From positions 806,001-870,000 of the forward strand of contig SPDT01000010.1 of the NCBI GenBank assembly GCA_008477525.1: a DNA stretch of 64,000 nucleotides, given 5' to 3'. This DNA comes from Hypomyces perniciosus. Its lineage: Eukaryota > Ascomycota > Sordariomycetes > Hypocreales > Hypocreaceae. Shown one piece after another: positions 25,937-36,084 of this stretch (positions are counted from its first letter, which is position 1; the number at the start of each line of letters is the position of its first letter). The notes beneath the pieces were generated by a model. That model did no database searches. It saw only the letters and a list, made by a program, of their open reading frames with translations, and was not told where the DNA came from. The translations under genes were made by a program, and so were the position numbers.

Positions 25937-27091
25937 ATGGCTTTCCCTGACAAGCCTACGGCGCATCTGCTCGGCTCAAATGGTTTGTTTTCCCCTCTCC
26001 CTCTATGTTGATCCTTCATGGTGAAAACTTTCTACGCGCTTGCTCTTACACTAACGTGGCAACTCCTAGGCCCTGTCCATGCCGTGGCCTACTCTGCTTC
26101 ACCTGGAACTTATATCCTCACGGGTTCAGCAGATCGCTCCATCCGGCTGTATAATCCATTCCCCAGCACATCCATTCCGGAAATTCGCCCCGGCTCCGCC
26201 AAGCCCACTGTGTCGCAGGGGCGGCTCATCCAAACATATGCCGCGCACGGGTACGAGATCCTCAGCCTGGCCGTCGCATCCGACAATGAGAGCTTCGTGT
26301 CAGCAGGAGGTGACAGGGCGGTGTTCCTCTGGGACGTAGCCAAAGCGGTCACGACGCGGCGGTTTGGCGGCAATGCGCAGGGCCATAGCGCGCGCGTCAA
26401 CTGCGTGAGTTTCGCGGGCAGTGGAGACTCGCTAGTCGTGAGCGGGGGGTTCGACACGACGGTGAGGATATGGGACGTGAGGAGTAATAGCTTTAAGCCG
26501 ATTCAGGTGCTGAGCGAGGCGAGGGATGCGGTGACGTGTCTGGTCGTGCGAGGACCGGAGGTTGTGGCGGGCAGTGTGGATGGGAGGGTCAGGAGTTATG
26601 ATGTGAGGATGGGGAGGTGTACGACTGATGTTGTGGGGGCGAGTGTGGTGAGCTTGGATGTGACGAGGGATGGGAAGGCGATGCTGGTGGGTAGTTTGGA
26701 TAGCAAGTTGAGGCTGATTGATCGGGATAATGGGACTTGTCTGAGGGCGTATTCAGATCCGTTGTGGAGGAACGAAGAGCTGCGAGTGCAGTCGCTCCTA
26801 GGGAACAGGGAGAAGTACGTGATAGCAGGAGATGAGATGGCCGGCGAGCCGGACGCCAACGGCGAGGGGAGGATATGGGCGTGGGATCTACTGACTGGCA
26901 AGTTGGTGGCCAAGGTCAAAGTGCCATGGGGCCCCGAGGGATACGAGGTCAAGAAGGCCATTGGCAAAGATGGCAAGCCAAAGGTGCGAAGCAACGTCAT
27001 CAGTTGTATGGCCTGGAGGGAGGGTGGTTGGGGAGATCAGTTCTGCGTGGGTGGAACGTCGGGAGTTGTAACGGTCTTTGGAGCATCATGA
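25937..27091 (+). CDS. WD40-repeat protein, WDR83/MORG1-like
   Basis: A 46-nt first exon (25937-25982) and exon 26070-27091 join to 355 residues starting MAFPDKPTAHLLGSNG. The protein is almost entirely WD40 repeats: ILTGSADRSIRLYNP, FVSAGGDRAVFLWDVAKA, VVSGGFDTTVRIWDVRSN, VAGSVDGRVRSYDVR, LVGSLDSKLRLIDRDNGT, and a C-terminal IWAWDLLTGKL repeat, consistent with one seven-bladed propeller. Length and repeat order match human WDR83 (MORG1) and its fungal homologues, which are scaffolds reported in MAPK modules and with the spliceosome. Third-position G is high in the middle of the gene. The start is fixed by the short exon 1, because an ATG in the intron (26018) would give an unsuited N-terminus. 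The orthology is likely; the exact role in fungi is inferred. Confidence 0.82.
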
Positions 27092-27422
27092 CATGAAATT
27101 ACCAGATCCGAACAAGCAACAGTGCTATTGCATGTATATATGCCGTTCTCTTCGTTCAATTCATCCGCGTCAAGGCGTGTTTTAGCCCTACCAACATTAT
27201 GTATAGCTGTGTGTAACCCCTGCCGGCGCCAGGAAACAATGATAATGAGAAAAAAGGACTCCCGCCAAGTTCCATAATGCGCTCATGACATGGCTCCCGA
27301 TATATCCATAACAAATGCTACATGAATCCATTACCGGTACTCCCTCTCCCAAAATAACCCTTTTCGAGAGACAAGCGTCCGTGATTAATGACGTTGCGGT
27401 TGTCTAGTGGATATAAGCAAAA
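27092..27422. other. Convergent 3' UTR region
   Basis: The WD40 gene and the mannosyltransferase gene converge here. AT-rich stretches and possible polyadenylation signals are present. A tRNA-like string (GCGGTTGTCTAGTGG, about 27394) has no matching arms. Nothing else is seen. Confidence 0.5.
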
Positions 27423-28786
27423 TCAACCCATCCCGGCGTATTTGAACCAGTTCGGCCGGCAGTCTTCTCGGTGGAGGAAGGCTTCACCGTCCGTAAGACG
27501 ACCGGTGACACAGCCCTTGCATTTGGGGGAGTTGGGGCAGTTAAAGAAGGGGATATGCTGGTAGCCAATATCGCGGAACCTGAATGTTGTTAGGGCAGCT
27601 GAGACATTTTATGCAATTCAACTCTTACCAATGAATCTTGCTGGAATCCTCGAAGAGACCCAGAGCAATGCTGTGGACGGGAGCATCGCCCCAACGTTCA
27701 TAGAAGAACCCACCAGCGCGATCAAGGTGTTCAAAGTAGTCCTCGTAGGTCTTGCTTCGCCAGAATTCCATGTCGGCCACCTCAAAGTTACTCCAAAAGT
27801 GACACGTGGAGAACCCCTGAGCCGCCTTGTTGTGTGCAGGTCGTCTGATGTCATCCACAACCCATTTGATCGCACTGTTCTCGTGTAGATGCTCGGGATG
27901 ATCGGCCAGAAAATTGGCTGTTTCTGGCCACAGTGTTGGGAGCGTCTTCGGATCGTCGTAGAGAGTGATGGTGAAGCCGTACGTCTTGTTATTGTCGTGC
28001 ATGTAGCGGAAAACGTCGTAGTCGATATCGCAGAAGAAATGGACCTTGGGCTCGACACGCCAGTAGTAACGGACGTCCTTGAGAGCAGGGTGCTTGTAGA
28101 ACATGCCACTGTTCCATCGGCACATTTGGTGGTAGGACATCATCTTGGCGTATTGTACTCCATTCTTCTCCAAAGCAGATGTTGACTCGTCGAATATCTG
28201 CTCATCGATCCACGATGGGGGGTCCCAATGTTCTTTCGGGATGAGCTCTGTTGTCACAAGTTAGTTTGAGGGCCAGGGTCGCGCAACAAGATGAGAGCTG
28301 CGAACCATAGTTGCATTTGGCCTTTGTCACGGCGCTCGTTTTCTTCTTGAAATCCTCTGTGAACGGCTTATCATTGAAAAAGGTCCAGGGATAGTTGAAT
28401 TTGTGATTCCACGTCCTCTCGAGGTCGATCATGGACGCAACCATATCATCAACCTCCTCATTGCGTACCAAAGCCAGCAATGTGGCACTGATCCGATCCG
28501 TATCTTTGGCGTCCGGCGCATACTTTTCGGAGGTTCGGACGAGAGTTCCTTTAGGCTCCCCAGTGGCTGCAAGGAGAGGAGAGCTCGTTAATATCTGACT
28601 GCCAAAGGTGGCAAAGCAACCCAAGGGATGCAACTTACGGTCTAGATTGGGATCCCGCTCAAAGTTGACGTATCGGTCGCCAGGACCATTAAACCGCCCT
28701 GACGGCCTGAACACTTGGTAAAGGAAGAAACACCATAGAAAAGCTGCTACTACAGCCAATCTCCGTACGGGCCGCGCGATCGCCAT
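27423..28786 (-). CDS. GT15 alpha-1,2-mannosyltransferase (KRE2/MNT1/KTR family)
   Basis: Four exons, 28786-28639, 28566-28306, 28247-27629 and 27579-27423, give 394 residues. It is a Golgi type II membrane protein that adds alpha-1,2-mannose from GDP-mannose to N- or O-glycans. A short basic N-terminus (MAIARPVRR) precedes a signal-anchor (LAVVAAFLWCFFLYQVF, about residues 10-26). The GT15 catalytic domain is clear: LVRNEEVDDMV, FNYPWTFFNDKPFT, YYWRVEPKVHFFCDIDYDVF, FWSNFEVADMEFWRS, GGFFYERWGDAPVHSI, and the C-terminal HWFRDIGYQHIPFFNCP followed by a cysteine pair. The frame is open above the chosen ATG, but the anchor position and the family favour this start. The 28305 donor is GTTCGC, less common than the others. 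Which KTR subgroup it belongs to I cannot say. Confidence 0.93.
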
Positions 28787-29148
28787 GGCGTCTAAATTAT
28801 GATGGGCTCGTGATCGCCAAAGACCAGCGGGAGAGGTGCCGTTCAGTTGTCCATGGGAGAAACGTATGACGGCTCCGTATGTAAATATCGACCGAGGAGC
28901 AAATCGGGGCGACAAATGGTTATGTCTTATCGAGCAGTCGTTCAGCGTTGTTGTCGCAAAGGTGAAAGGAGTGAGTTCGAGGTGGATGCCACACTAAAAT
29001 AATTGCCGATCAATTTCCCCACACAAATGGTTATACGCGCCAGACGCGCCAGATGTCCAGCGCGCTTAATGTTAATTACAACACACACTCCTCATTGCCT
29101 GTCGACCTCTCACCTCACTCATGTGGTTGAAGATGCGAAATCCTGGTA
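28787..29148. promoter_or_regulatory. Divergent promoter, mannosyltransferase / gamma-tubulin complex gene
   Basis: These 362 bases separate two start codons that point away from each other, so both core promoters must lie here. The right half holds repeated GCGCCAGACGCGCCAGA-like elements (about 29036-29054). No reading frame is supported. Confidence 0.5.
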
Positions 29149-31802
29149 ATGGCATTTGCTGCAAGACTTGGGGCCCTCACTGAGGAGCTCGTTGAAGCTG
29201 TTACTGGGATATCTACCGAGGTGGGAATGCAGAAACACCAGATATTCCATTCCAAGAACCCTCAAGCTGACCAGCGCTCTAGACAAGCCCCAAGAGATTC
29301 GCGCTCATCCGCGATGTGACCTTGCGCAGCCTGAGGTCGCAGTCATACCTTCGCACGAATCAATTCGAAGTCAGAAACACCTTGGATGGTCTGGAAGAGC
29401 GCTTTCGTGTCAATAATCGCGATGACCTCGCCGACGCATTCCGCCAAAGGTTGGATTTGTTGGAGGAGCAGCCGTCCAAGTGGCATCCCGAGATATTGTC
29501 CCTATTCTTGCAGCTCTCTGACCAGCCAACCTTCAAAACGAAGTTGAGTGCCTTGGATGCGCTAAGGGACGTGGAGGAAGAGCGCAAACCGCCTCTTCGG
29601 TGGGAAGACATTGCTCGAGAGGACGGTTGGGACGAAGATGATCTCCTTTGGAGATCGATCAACTACAGCGATGGCTCAGACGACGAGGTTTATGTCGGAG
29701 ATTCGTCCAGTGATTCTGATGTGGGTTCGCTCTTCGGTGACCTTGATGAGCCGATTGGGAGAACGGCCACGGACTACATCGTCAACCCGGAGGATGCAGC
29801 ACTCCTTAGCTCCCTGCAAAAAGCGCAGGAATGGCGGATAAAGACTCTTCGAAAGGATGACCTAGGGAATTTACACAAGGTTTCCGTCACGGAACCCCAA
29901 CTTATTCGAGAGATTCTTTTCATGCTGCAAGGTCTCGAGACGACAATCTTCAATCATGCGACTGGATTGCCCGTGCCAACGTTCCAGATGGAGCATGTGG
30001 CCTGGGAGACATACAAAGCTGTCGTACACACAATGGCTGAATCAGGCCGCCGGATTGCTTTGCTACGGAGGTTTGCCAGCCACCCACAAGCTGTGCCTCA
30101 TCTCCAAGCCCTTCAGGATTGTATCTCAAAGCGGTTGCAAGATTTTGACAACAAGCTCTCCCAGGTCCAGGCCCGTTTCGCCGCCCCAAAAGAGGAACCC
30201 ATTTTCAGTTTGTTGGCGGTGAATGGAGAGATTACACCCTGGCTAGAGCCGTTTGTTGCTCTGGCAAACATCATTACTCAGGTTCAGGAGACGTCCAAGT
30301 CGGACACGTTTCGCTATCTTGAGCTGCTATATGATGAAACTACCATGGCACAGCTCAAAGGTGACCTCTCGACATATGAGTTCCTCGCTCGCATCTTCAT
30401 GGAATGTTTCAATGTTTACCTGCGCCCTATTCGCTACTGGATGGATGAGGGGAGGCTCTTACCAGGAAACGAGATATTCTTCATCTCGGAGGGCCTTAAC
30501 GAAGTGCCGTTGAGCCGGGTGTGGCGAGATCGATTCGAGCTCCGTAAGACTGCAGACGGGAGACTTCATGTGCCCAAATTTCTCAACCCCGCAGTAAATC
30601 AGATATATAACGCTGGAAAGAATATTGTCGTCCTGAGGCTTTTGGGCAAGTATGACATAGTCGCTCAACAAGACGGGAACGAACCAGCGCTGGACTATGA
30701 GTCTGTTTGCCCGGAAGGACTTGATTTGGCAACTTTTCCGGACCTCTTTGTCGCCGCCTTTGACAAATGGATCCAGAGCAAGTACCGTAAAACCTCCACG
30801 ACGCTGAAAGATGTGCTGCTCGAGGCATGTGGGCTTTTGTCGACGTTGGATGCGCTCCAGGCTTTATACTTGATGTCGGATGGGTTCGCTGCTTCATCTT
30901 TTTCGGAGCACGTGTTCGACAAATTGGAGAACTTGAATCCTGTGTGGTATGACCGGTTTGCTCTTACTGGAGCAGGGCAAGACGCATTCATGTCCCTGGT
31001 CGACACGAGCCGGCTTTCCATCAGCGTCAACGTTGATGGTCAGCGAATGATGGTTTCAGAAGCCCGGGCTTCGGTAAGACCTGCTCTACCACACGTCAAG
31101 ATCGACTATGGATTTGCATGGCCCATTCAGATCGTCGTCTCTGAGGACACCATGGTATTTTACCAGTCAATCTTTGCTTTGCTCTTGCAGCTCCGACGGG
31201 CTGTTCATGTCCTGCACAAGCCTAGAATCTTGGAATACTACTGGACAGATGATGAGAATTGGGATGAGCGTGCTTTATTTTATGCTGCTCGCAGGAATCT
31301 TCTCTGGTTCTGTACGACTATCCAAACATATCTGTCCACGCTCGTGCTTGAACCAAATAGACTGAGGATGCGACGCGAGCTTCAGGTGGCGCCAGATGTG
31401 GACGCTATGATTTCTATCCATGCCACTTGTATGAAAGAGATGGTCAATCAGGCTTGTCTGGGAAGTAGACTGGCTCCCATTCGGGAATGCATGCTCGACA
31501 TTTTGGACCTAGCTCTTAAGCTGGAGCAAGCCCGAGAGGCGAAGGTTGCGAGCAATACAGCCTATATGTGGAAACAAGAGAGCGACACTGACATGGAGGG
31601 TTATGAATCAGGGGAGAAAAGACTAACAAGTGGCGAGACGTATATCCAAGTACTGAAAGAGGTTAATGCGGACTTTGATAGACATTTGCGGTTCATCTGC
31701 TCGGGATTGAGAAGCGTTGCAAGGGCAACGAGCGATGCTCAGTCCGCTAAATGGGATATTCTGGCGGATATGCTGCAGACGGGAGATCGGGATACGAGAT
31801 GA
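29149..31802 (+). CDS. Gamma-tubulin complex component, Spc97/Spc98 family (GCP5-like)
   Basis: Exon 1 (29149-29220, 24 codons) and exon 2 (29283-31802) flank a 62-bp intron and encode 863 residues. The family nucleates microtubules at spindle pole bodies and septa as part of the gamma-tubulin ring complex. Visible marks are the N-terminal LRSLRSQSYLRTNQF, an acidic linker (about residues 120-165), the GRIP1-type block (IREILFMLQGLETTIF, FRYLELLYDETTMAQLKG, FMECFNVYLRPIRYWMDEG) and a GRIP2-type C-terminal part (YGFAWPIQIVVSEDTMVFYQ, FALLLQLRRAVHVL). The length and the long acidic spacer suit GCP5 better than GCP2/3. The intron acceptor at 29282 is required, since an in-frame TAG overlaps it. 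GCP4 or GCP6 cannot be fully excluded. Confidence 0.82.
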
Positions 31803-31919
31803 TAGTCATGAATGATGAATATGATACCCCTTTTTTGCTAGACCAACAACCCCATTCCCAGTATCTGACGTGTCCATGAAATACTATTCCCGGTTTCCCC
31901 TTGCATAATGGCTAGCATA

Positions 31920-32702
31920 TTACCACCGGCGATTCAGCTGGTCAGCGAAGAATTTCATGATAGGGAAGACCTCCTCCCTATCACGCGGCATGGCTACCTC
32001 CTTTCTCTTCCAACTCACAACCCTGACGTCCTTAAACTCCCCCTTGACTGTGTCCTCATCATCCTCATCTAGCTGGCACACTAAAACTGGCGTCTCACTC
32101 TTCTCCCGGCTACTCAACGACGGGACCATAGACGACGGCAGAGGCCCACCAATCGAGACAACGCCCTTGCAGAATTTTCCAAACTTGTTCTGAGTCCTCT
32201 CACCCTCTGAAATGTCAACGATTCTCTCCAAGGTTCGCAGACGAGATGCTAGTCCTAAAGCAAGCGACCCGCCCTGCCCGAACCCAAAGAAGATGATGTC
32301 GCTCATCTCCCACCCACATCTCTCAATGAGCGTTTCGCGCACGAGTTTGTCCATGATAAGTCTTGCGGCCTTGTCAAACCCCGGGTCGGCATCGATGTCT
32401 CCTGTTCTCGGATCCAAGTTGAGATCATCTCCCCAGTGAAAATGAAGGCCTCTGCTGTTGTTGCTGGGATCTGGCAGTAGGGAGGGAGGCAGAGGCGCTG
32501 TTCCGCGGACGGAGATGGCGAGGACGCCGGGGAGAGAGAGGTTTCGCGCGAAGGTGGCGAAGGGGACTTCGTGGTCGCCGAGGCCGTGGAAGAGGATGAG
32601 GAATGTGGTGGTGGATTCGGGCGGAGAGGGGAAGTGTAGGGATAGAGGGAGGGTGGATGATATGGGGGTGAAGTCGGCTTCTGTTGGTATTCGGGGAGGC
32701 AT
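31920..32702 (-). CDS. Alpha/beta-hydrolase, acyl-protein-thioesterase-like, catalytic serine absent
   Basis: An intronless 260-residue protein of the phospholipase/carboxylesterase (APT1-like) superfamily. The oxyanion loop (FHGLGDHEVPF, about residues 38-48) and the strand-turn-helix FFGFGQGGSLALGLA (about 138-152) are present. The usual GFSQGG nucleophile elbow reads GFGQGG, with Gly at 142 in place of Ser. The C-terminal region, where the catalytic His is expected, reads KEVAMPRDREEVFPIMKFF with no His. The enzyme is therefore probably not a serine hydrolase, though the fold should be intact. I recall a fungal YDL057W-like group with a similar elbow, which would make this family-wide rather than decay; that is from memory. 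It converges on the GCP5-like gene with only 117 bases between. Confidence 0.8.
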   Translation of the reverse strand: MPPRIPTEADFTPISSTLPLSLHFPSPPESTTTFLILFHGLGDHEVPFATFARNLSLPGVLAISVRGTAPLPPSLLPDPSNNSRGLHFHWGDDLNLDPRTGDIDADPGFDKAARLIMDKLVRETLIERCGWEMSDIIFFGFGQGGSLALGLASRLRTLERIVDISEGERTQNKFGKFCKGVVSIGGPLPSSMVPSLSSREKSETPVLVCQLDEDDEDTVKGEFKDVRVVSWKRKEVAMPRDREEVFPIMKFFADQLNRRW

Positions 32703-33141
32703 TGTTTATTTATGGCTCTGTTGCTTTGTATGGTGGATTAATGTGTGTTTGTGTGATGTTGAAGAGTTGGTTGTGGTATGGTGATGATGAGATTTGTGGT
32801 GGGGCAAGCCTGAAGTGGCTCTTGCAGATGACTTTTTCCACGAAGACGGAGATGAAAGCAGTAAGAGTGAGAGGCACACTGTTAATGGACGATGCTTAAA
32901 TGGCAGTTCGTGGTAAGAGGAGAATACTCGTATGTGAACACGGGCATTGAACAAATCGCGGATTAGAGAGTCGGCGCGGCAGCACCCCGGGCCGGAGCCG
33001 GAGCCGGAGATCCGCTACTTGTCTCCTGAGCATGGTCCAGGAATTCTCCAGATTGAAAAGTAAACTAAGATCAGAAGAGAAGAAAAAAGCATTCTAGTTA
33101 TCCAATTACTGGTCTATTTCGTATTCAAAAGCACACATTCT
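32703..33141. promoter_or_regulatory. Promoter of hydrolase-like gene and 3' UTR of LCCL gene
   Basis: Both neighbours are transcribed leftward, so this holds the promoter of the hydrolase-like gene and the end of the LCCL transcript. A (GCCGGA)-type run lies near 32988-33011. No gene is seen. Confidence 0.4.
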
Positions 33142-35223
33142 TCACCGACGCAGTCTACGCTCTCCGTCTACACTCCGGACCTTGACCTTGGACGGCCCAG
33201 GCTGCATTTGCGTCCATTCGCCATCAGCCGTCCACATGCCCGCCTTTGTGTAATCGCCACTCGAGCTTCCCTGCATGAAGCCGAATCTAAAATACTCTGG
33301 CAGTCCCAAGCTGCTGTTTCTAGTCCAGACAAATTTGTCCTGTCGATCTATAACATCGTCAAAGTAGGATCTGAAGCGCTCTACATCGTTCACAAGAATG
33401 CTGATGCCGTCGAATATCTTCCCGGGAGGCTGGTTCCACGTGAATGTGATGCTGGACGTGCTGTTGACGCCGTTGGCGAGGTCGATGATCGGTGCAGGTA
33501 CAATGGGGAGAAGGGTTCCTTTCTGAGCGTCTCCCTGGAGGGCTGCTGATGTTTCCAGAAAGGGGCCGAAGTTCCATCGAGCAACACCGTTGATGAAGAG
33601 CCCAACCAAGAGGCCTTGGTAAAGCAGTGACGGCCGAGTCTGTAGGCTGGTCCCGGGAAGTAATAAAAGAGCTAAGATATAGTGGTGAATGCGCAAATTG
33701 AGCCCAGGGAGAACGAGAGAAATGATGATGGTAAGAATGAAAAGAGCGTACAACTTGAGGTACTTGAGGAGCCGCCCTTCTTGCTGGAAGAACCAGGCCT
33801 GGGAAACAACAATAATAGCGAGGACGATAATAATGATAGCCAGAGCCGCCTTTGCCCCTGGTTGCTGTTCAAGGTCGTGTCCGCTGAGGCGCTGGATGGG
33901 GATGAAGCTGAAGGTGTAGTTCTCCATGGCGCCAACCCAACAGGCACCGAGCCAGAGTATGGTCTTCTCAACCTGAGCAGTCAGGCGGTTCAGTGTGCGG
34001 CGAACGCCCATCTTATCATAAATTACCCATGCGCAGAACATGGCCGGCAAGAATTTGCCCAAGATGTCGGTAAAAAGCCCCGTGACTGATGAATGGGAAG
34101 GTTGGTCGAGCGCCATGCCCACTGTCCAAAAGATGCCGATGAAGGAGGGGAAGAAGAAGAGAGCCGGGGAAGCTGTGAAGAGGGAGAGGACGCCGGTGAA
34201 GACGGTTGATATAGCCAACAGAGACCACCTCGCATCTTTAGATGAGCAGCTAATGCCTTGCACGAACCTGAATGAGAGCGGGAAGTACGAGTTAAATCCA
34301 ACGCTTGTGATGCCATTTCTCCCAGAGCTGATGAAGTTCTGCTGCTGGCCCACGAGCTCAACTACGCCGCAGCCGCCCTCCTTGTCAGATACGATACCGG
34401 CATGAATGGCCGCGTTGCAAAGGTGCGAGTCGCCGCGATAGGTAGCCAATTCAGGTTGCGCATCACTTGGCGGACCTCCAACAACCAGCTGCCGGTAAAT
34501 GACTTCCTGGTCTCCCACAGCCCTGGGATTCAACACTTGATAACTCGCGCAACTGGCAGGGCACTGGAAAGCAAAGCCGCTGCCATTGAAGGGTCGGCAG
34601 TCATTCCCATCCAATCCGCAGCCATTGCCCGAAGACCAGTATGTATCGCCGCAGCCGACCGGCTGTGCCTGGCCCCATCCAGCAACATCAGCCGCAATGG
34701 TCTCCTGCCGCTTGACAAGCACAAACGTGATGAGCCAGATGGAGAAGTAGAAGAAAAGCAGCCACGCGCGGTACTGGACCTTGGGCAGGAAACGCTCGAC
34801 GAGAACCAGCGGATATTCTTGGACGACAGGGAAGAACGGCTTGATGCGGAACGGCCGGGGGCTCGCGGGGCCTTTGGACCACTTTATGACGGCTAGGAGG
34901 ACACGGCGGACGGGATATGGGATCCTTTTCCAGCGCTTGGCCGCGCGCTCATCTTGTACGAAGCGCGGAGTTGGAGAATCGTCGCTGCTATGGTCGTCGA
35001 CTTCGAGAGCTGCTGTGTCCGGGGCACTTACGACGCCTGCACTTGGGAGCGGCGCGTCCGGGTGGCCCGCATCTGCGATGTCAGCAGAAGCAGAAGCAGC
35101 AGCACCAGCAGTGCGCTGTTGTCGATGTTCGTCTGCCTCGACGTCGGCGGCGTTGTTTCGCTCCATTTCCGTCAAGAGGGGTTCGCACTCAACGTCGTCA
35201 TCGCGATAAGAGCCATTCACCAT
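33142..35223 (-). CDS. LCCL-domain multi-spanning membrane protein
   Basis: A single-exon gene of 693 residues. The first ~150 residues are acidic to polar and probably cytosolic. The first membrane segment is AWLLFFYFSIWLITFVLV (about 153-170). It is followed by an LCCL domain (about 190-292) with its cysteine pattern (VGCGDTYW, GCGLDGNDC, FQCPASC, SHLCNAAIHAGI, GGCGVVELVG). Further membrane segments follow: about 332-349, 355-370, a cluster around 390-440 and 460-540. The C-terminal ~120 residues are again polar, with a fibronectin-like stretch (STSSITFTWNQPP). Fungal LCCL membrane proteins of this shape are widespread; their role is not settled, and a secretory-pathway or surface location is inferred from topology. 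The ATG at 35223 is the only suitable start. Confidence 0.9.
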   Translation of the reverse strand: MVNGSYRDDDVECEPLLTEMERNNAADVEADEHRQQRTAGAAASASADIADAGHPDAPLPSAGVVSAPDTAALEVDDHSSDDSPTPRFVQDERAAKRWKRIPYPVRRVLLAVIKWSKGPASPRPFRIKPFFPVVQEYPLVLVERFLPKVQYRAWLLFFYFSIWLITFVLVKRQETIAADVAGWGQAQPVGCGDTYWSSGNGCGLDGNDCRPFNGSGFAFQCPASCASYQVLNPRAVGDQEVIYRQLVVGGPPSDAQPELATYRGDSHLCNAAIHAGIVSDKEGGCGVVELVGQQQNFISSGRNGITSVGFNSYFPLSFRFVQGISCSSKDARWSLLAISTVFTGVLSLFTASPALFFFPSFIGIFWTVGMALDQPSHSSVTGLFTDILGKFLPAMFCAWVIYDKMGVRRTLNRLTAQVEKTILWLGACWVGAMENYTFSFIPIQRLSGHDLEQQPGAKAALAIIIIVLAIIVVSQAWFFQQEGRLLKYLKLYALFILTIIISLVLPGLNLRIHHYILALLLLPGTSLQTRPSLLYQGLLVGLFINGVARWNFGPFLETSAALQGDAQKGTLLPIVPAPIIDLANGVNSTSSITFTWNQPPGKIFDGISILVNDVERFRSYFDDVIDRQDKFVWTRNSSLGLPEYFRFGFMQGSSSGDYTKAGMWTADGEWTQMQPGPSKVKVRSVDGERRLRR

Positions 35224-36084
35224 GACTGTCTAGAGGGCAAGGAGAAGGAGACCTGTAATAGCAGTACTACCACTCGTAAACAGAGGAGGATTCGCCTAAC
35301 AATATTACTCCGTAGCTTCGGATCCGCAGGCTGATACGGGGCGCAACAGTGGGTCGAATAACGCTTCAGTAAATGCCTTGAAGGAGGAATCCAAAAGAGA
35401 GAGTTGCGGAGTCGCGTGGAGATGGTGATTGGCCAGATTTTGACTCCAAAGCCTCGGCACCAAATTCAACTCGTATTTGCGCCAAGGCTGCATATGGACG
35501 ACGAGTTAAACTGATTGCGGTTTCAATATTCATATAGTATTTCGACGGTAGTACGAAGTAGTATGTATATATTTAGACGAACTCACACGAACCCAATTAA
35601 ATGAAGATGTCATGGCTGGCGTTTCCGTCGTTTCAATCCTTCATTACTTCCGATCACGGCAGCAGCAATGATTACCTCACACCGGATCATAAGGGTCTCT
35701 TAAAGGAAGGGAGAAATATTATTTAGCTTTATCAACAGCTCATTATATACACGTACATACTCAAAATGGTATGCCCACGAATCTACTGAATGTCTTGTTG
35801 GCTTGGCATTATGCGGACCAACGATGAAGTCGGCTGAATGTCGGTAAATAATCAAGCACAGTGCATTTACAAATATCACACAGTGTTGGGCAGCCCTTCA
35901 GACTAACGAGCGAATAGAGACAAGCGAAATCAATCTCACTCACAACGATATGTCGAACACAACTCATGTCTAAAAGGTCATCTAGACAGAGGATTTCCGT
36001 GAGATATTTGCCTTCAAACATAGAAACCGACCTCTGATTTCCTAATTTCCCATTACTCACTCTTCATAGCAACGGCATGTCAAG
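35224..36084. promoter_or_regulatory. Divergent promoter, LCCL gene / QTRT2
   Basis: This interval separates two divergent start codons. It carries one TACTCCGTA copy (35306-35314) and a related GTAGTACGAAGTAGTATG string (about 35548-35565). A 3-codon upstream ORF (ATG at 36077) ends in a TGA overlapping the QTRT2 ATG. Confidence 0.5.

Noticed and set aside
27394..27425. tRNA-like string GCGGTTGTCTAGTGG
   Set aside because: No anticodon arm, T-arm or acceptor pairing follows; it lies in the mannosyltransferase 3' region.
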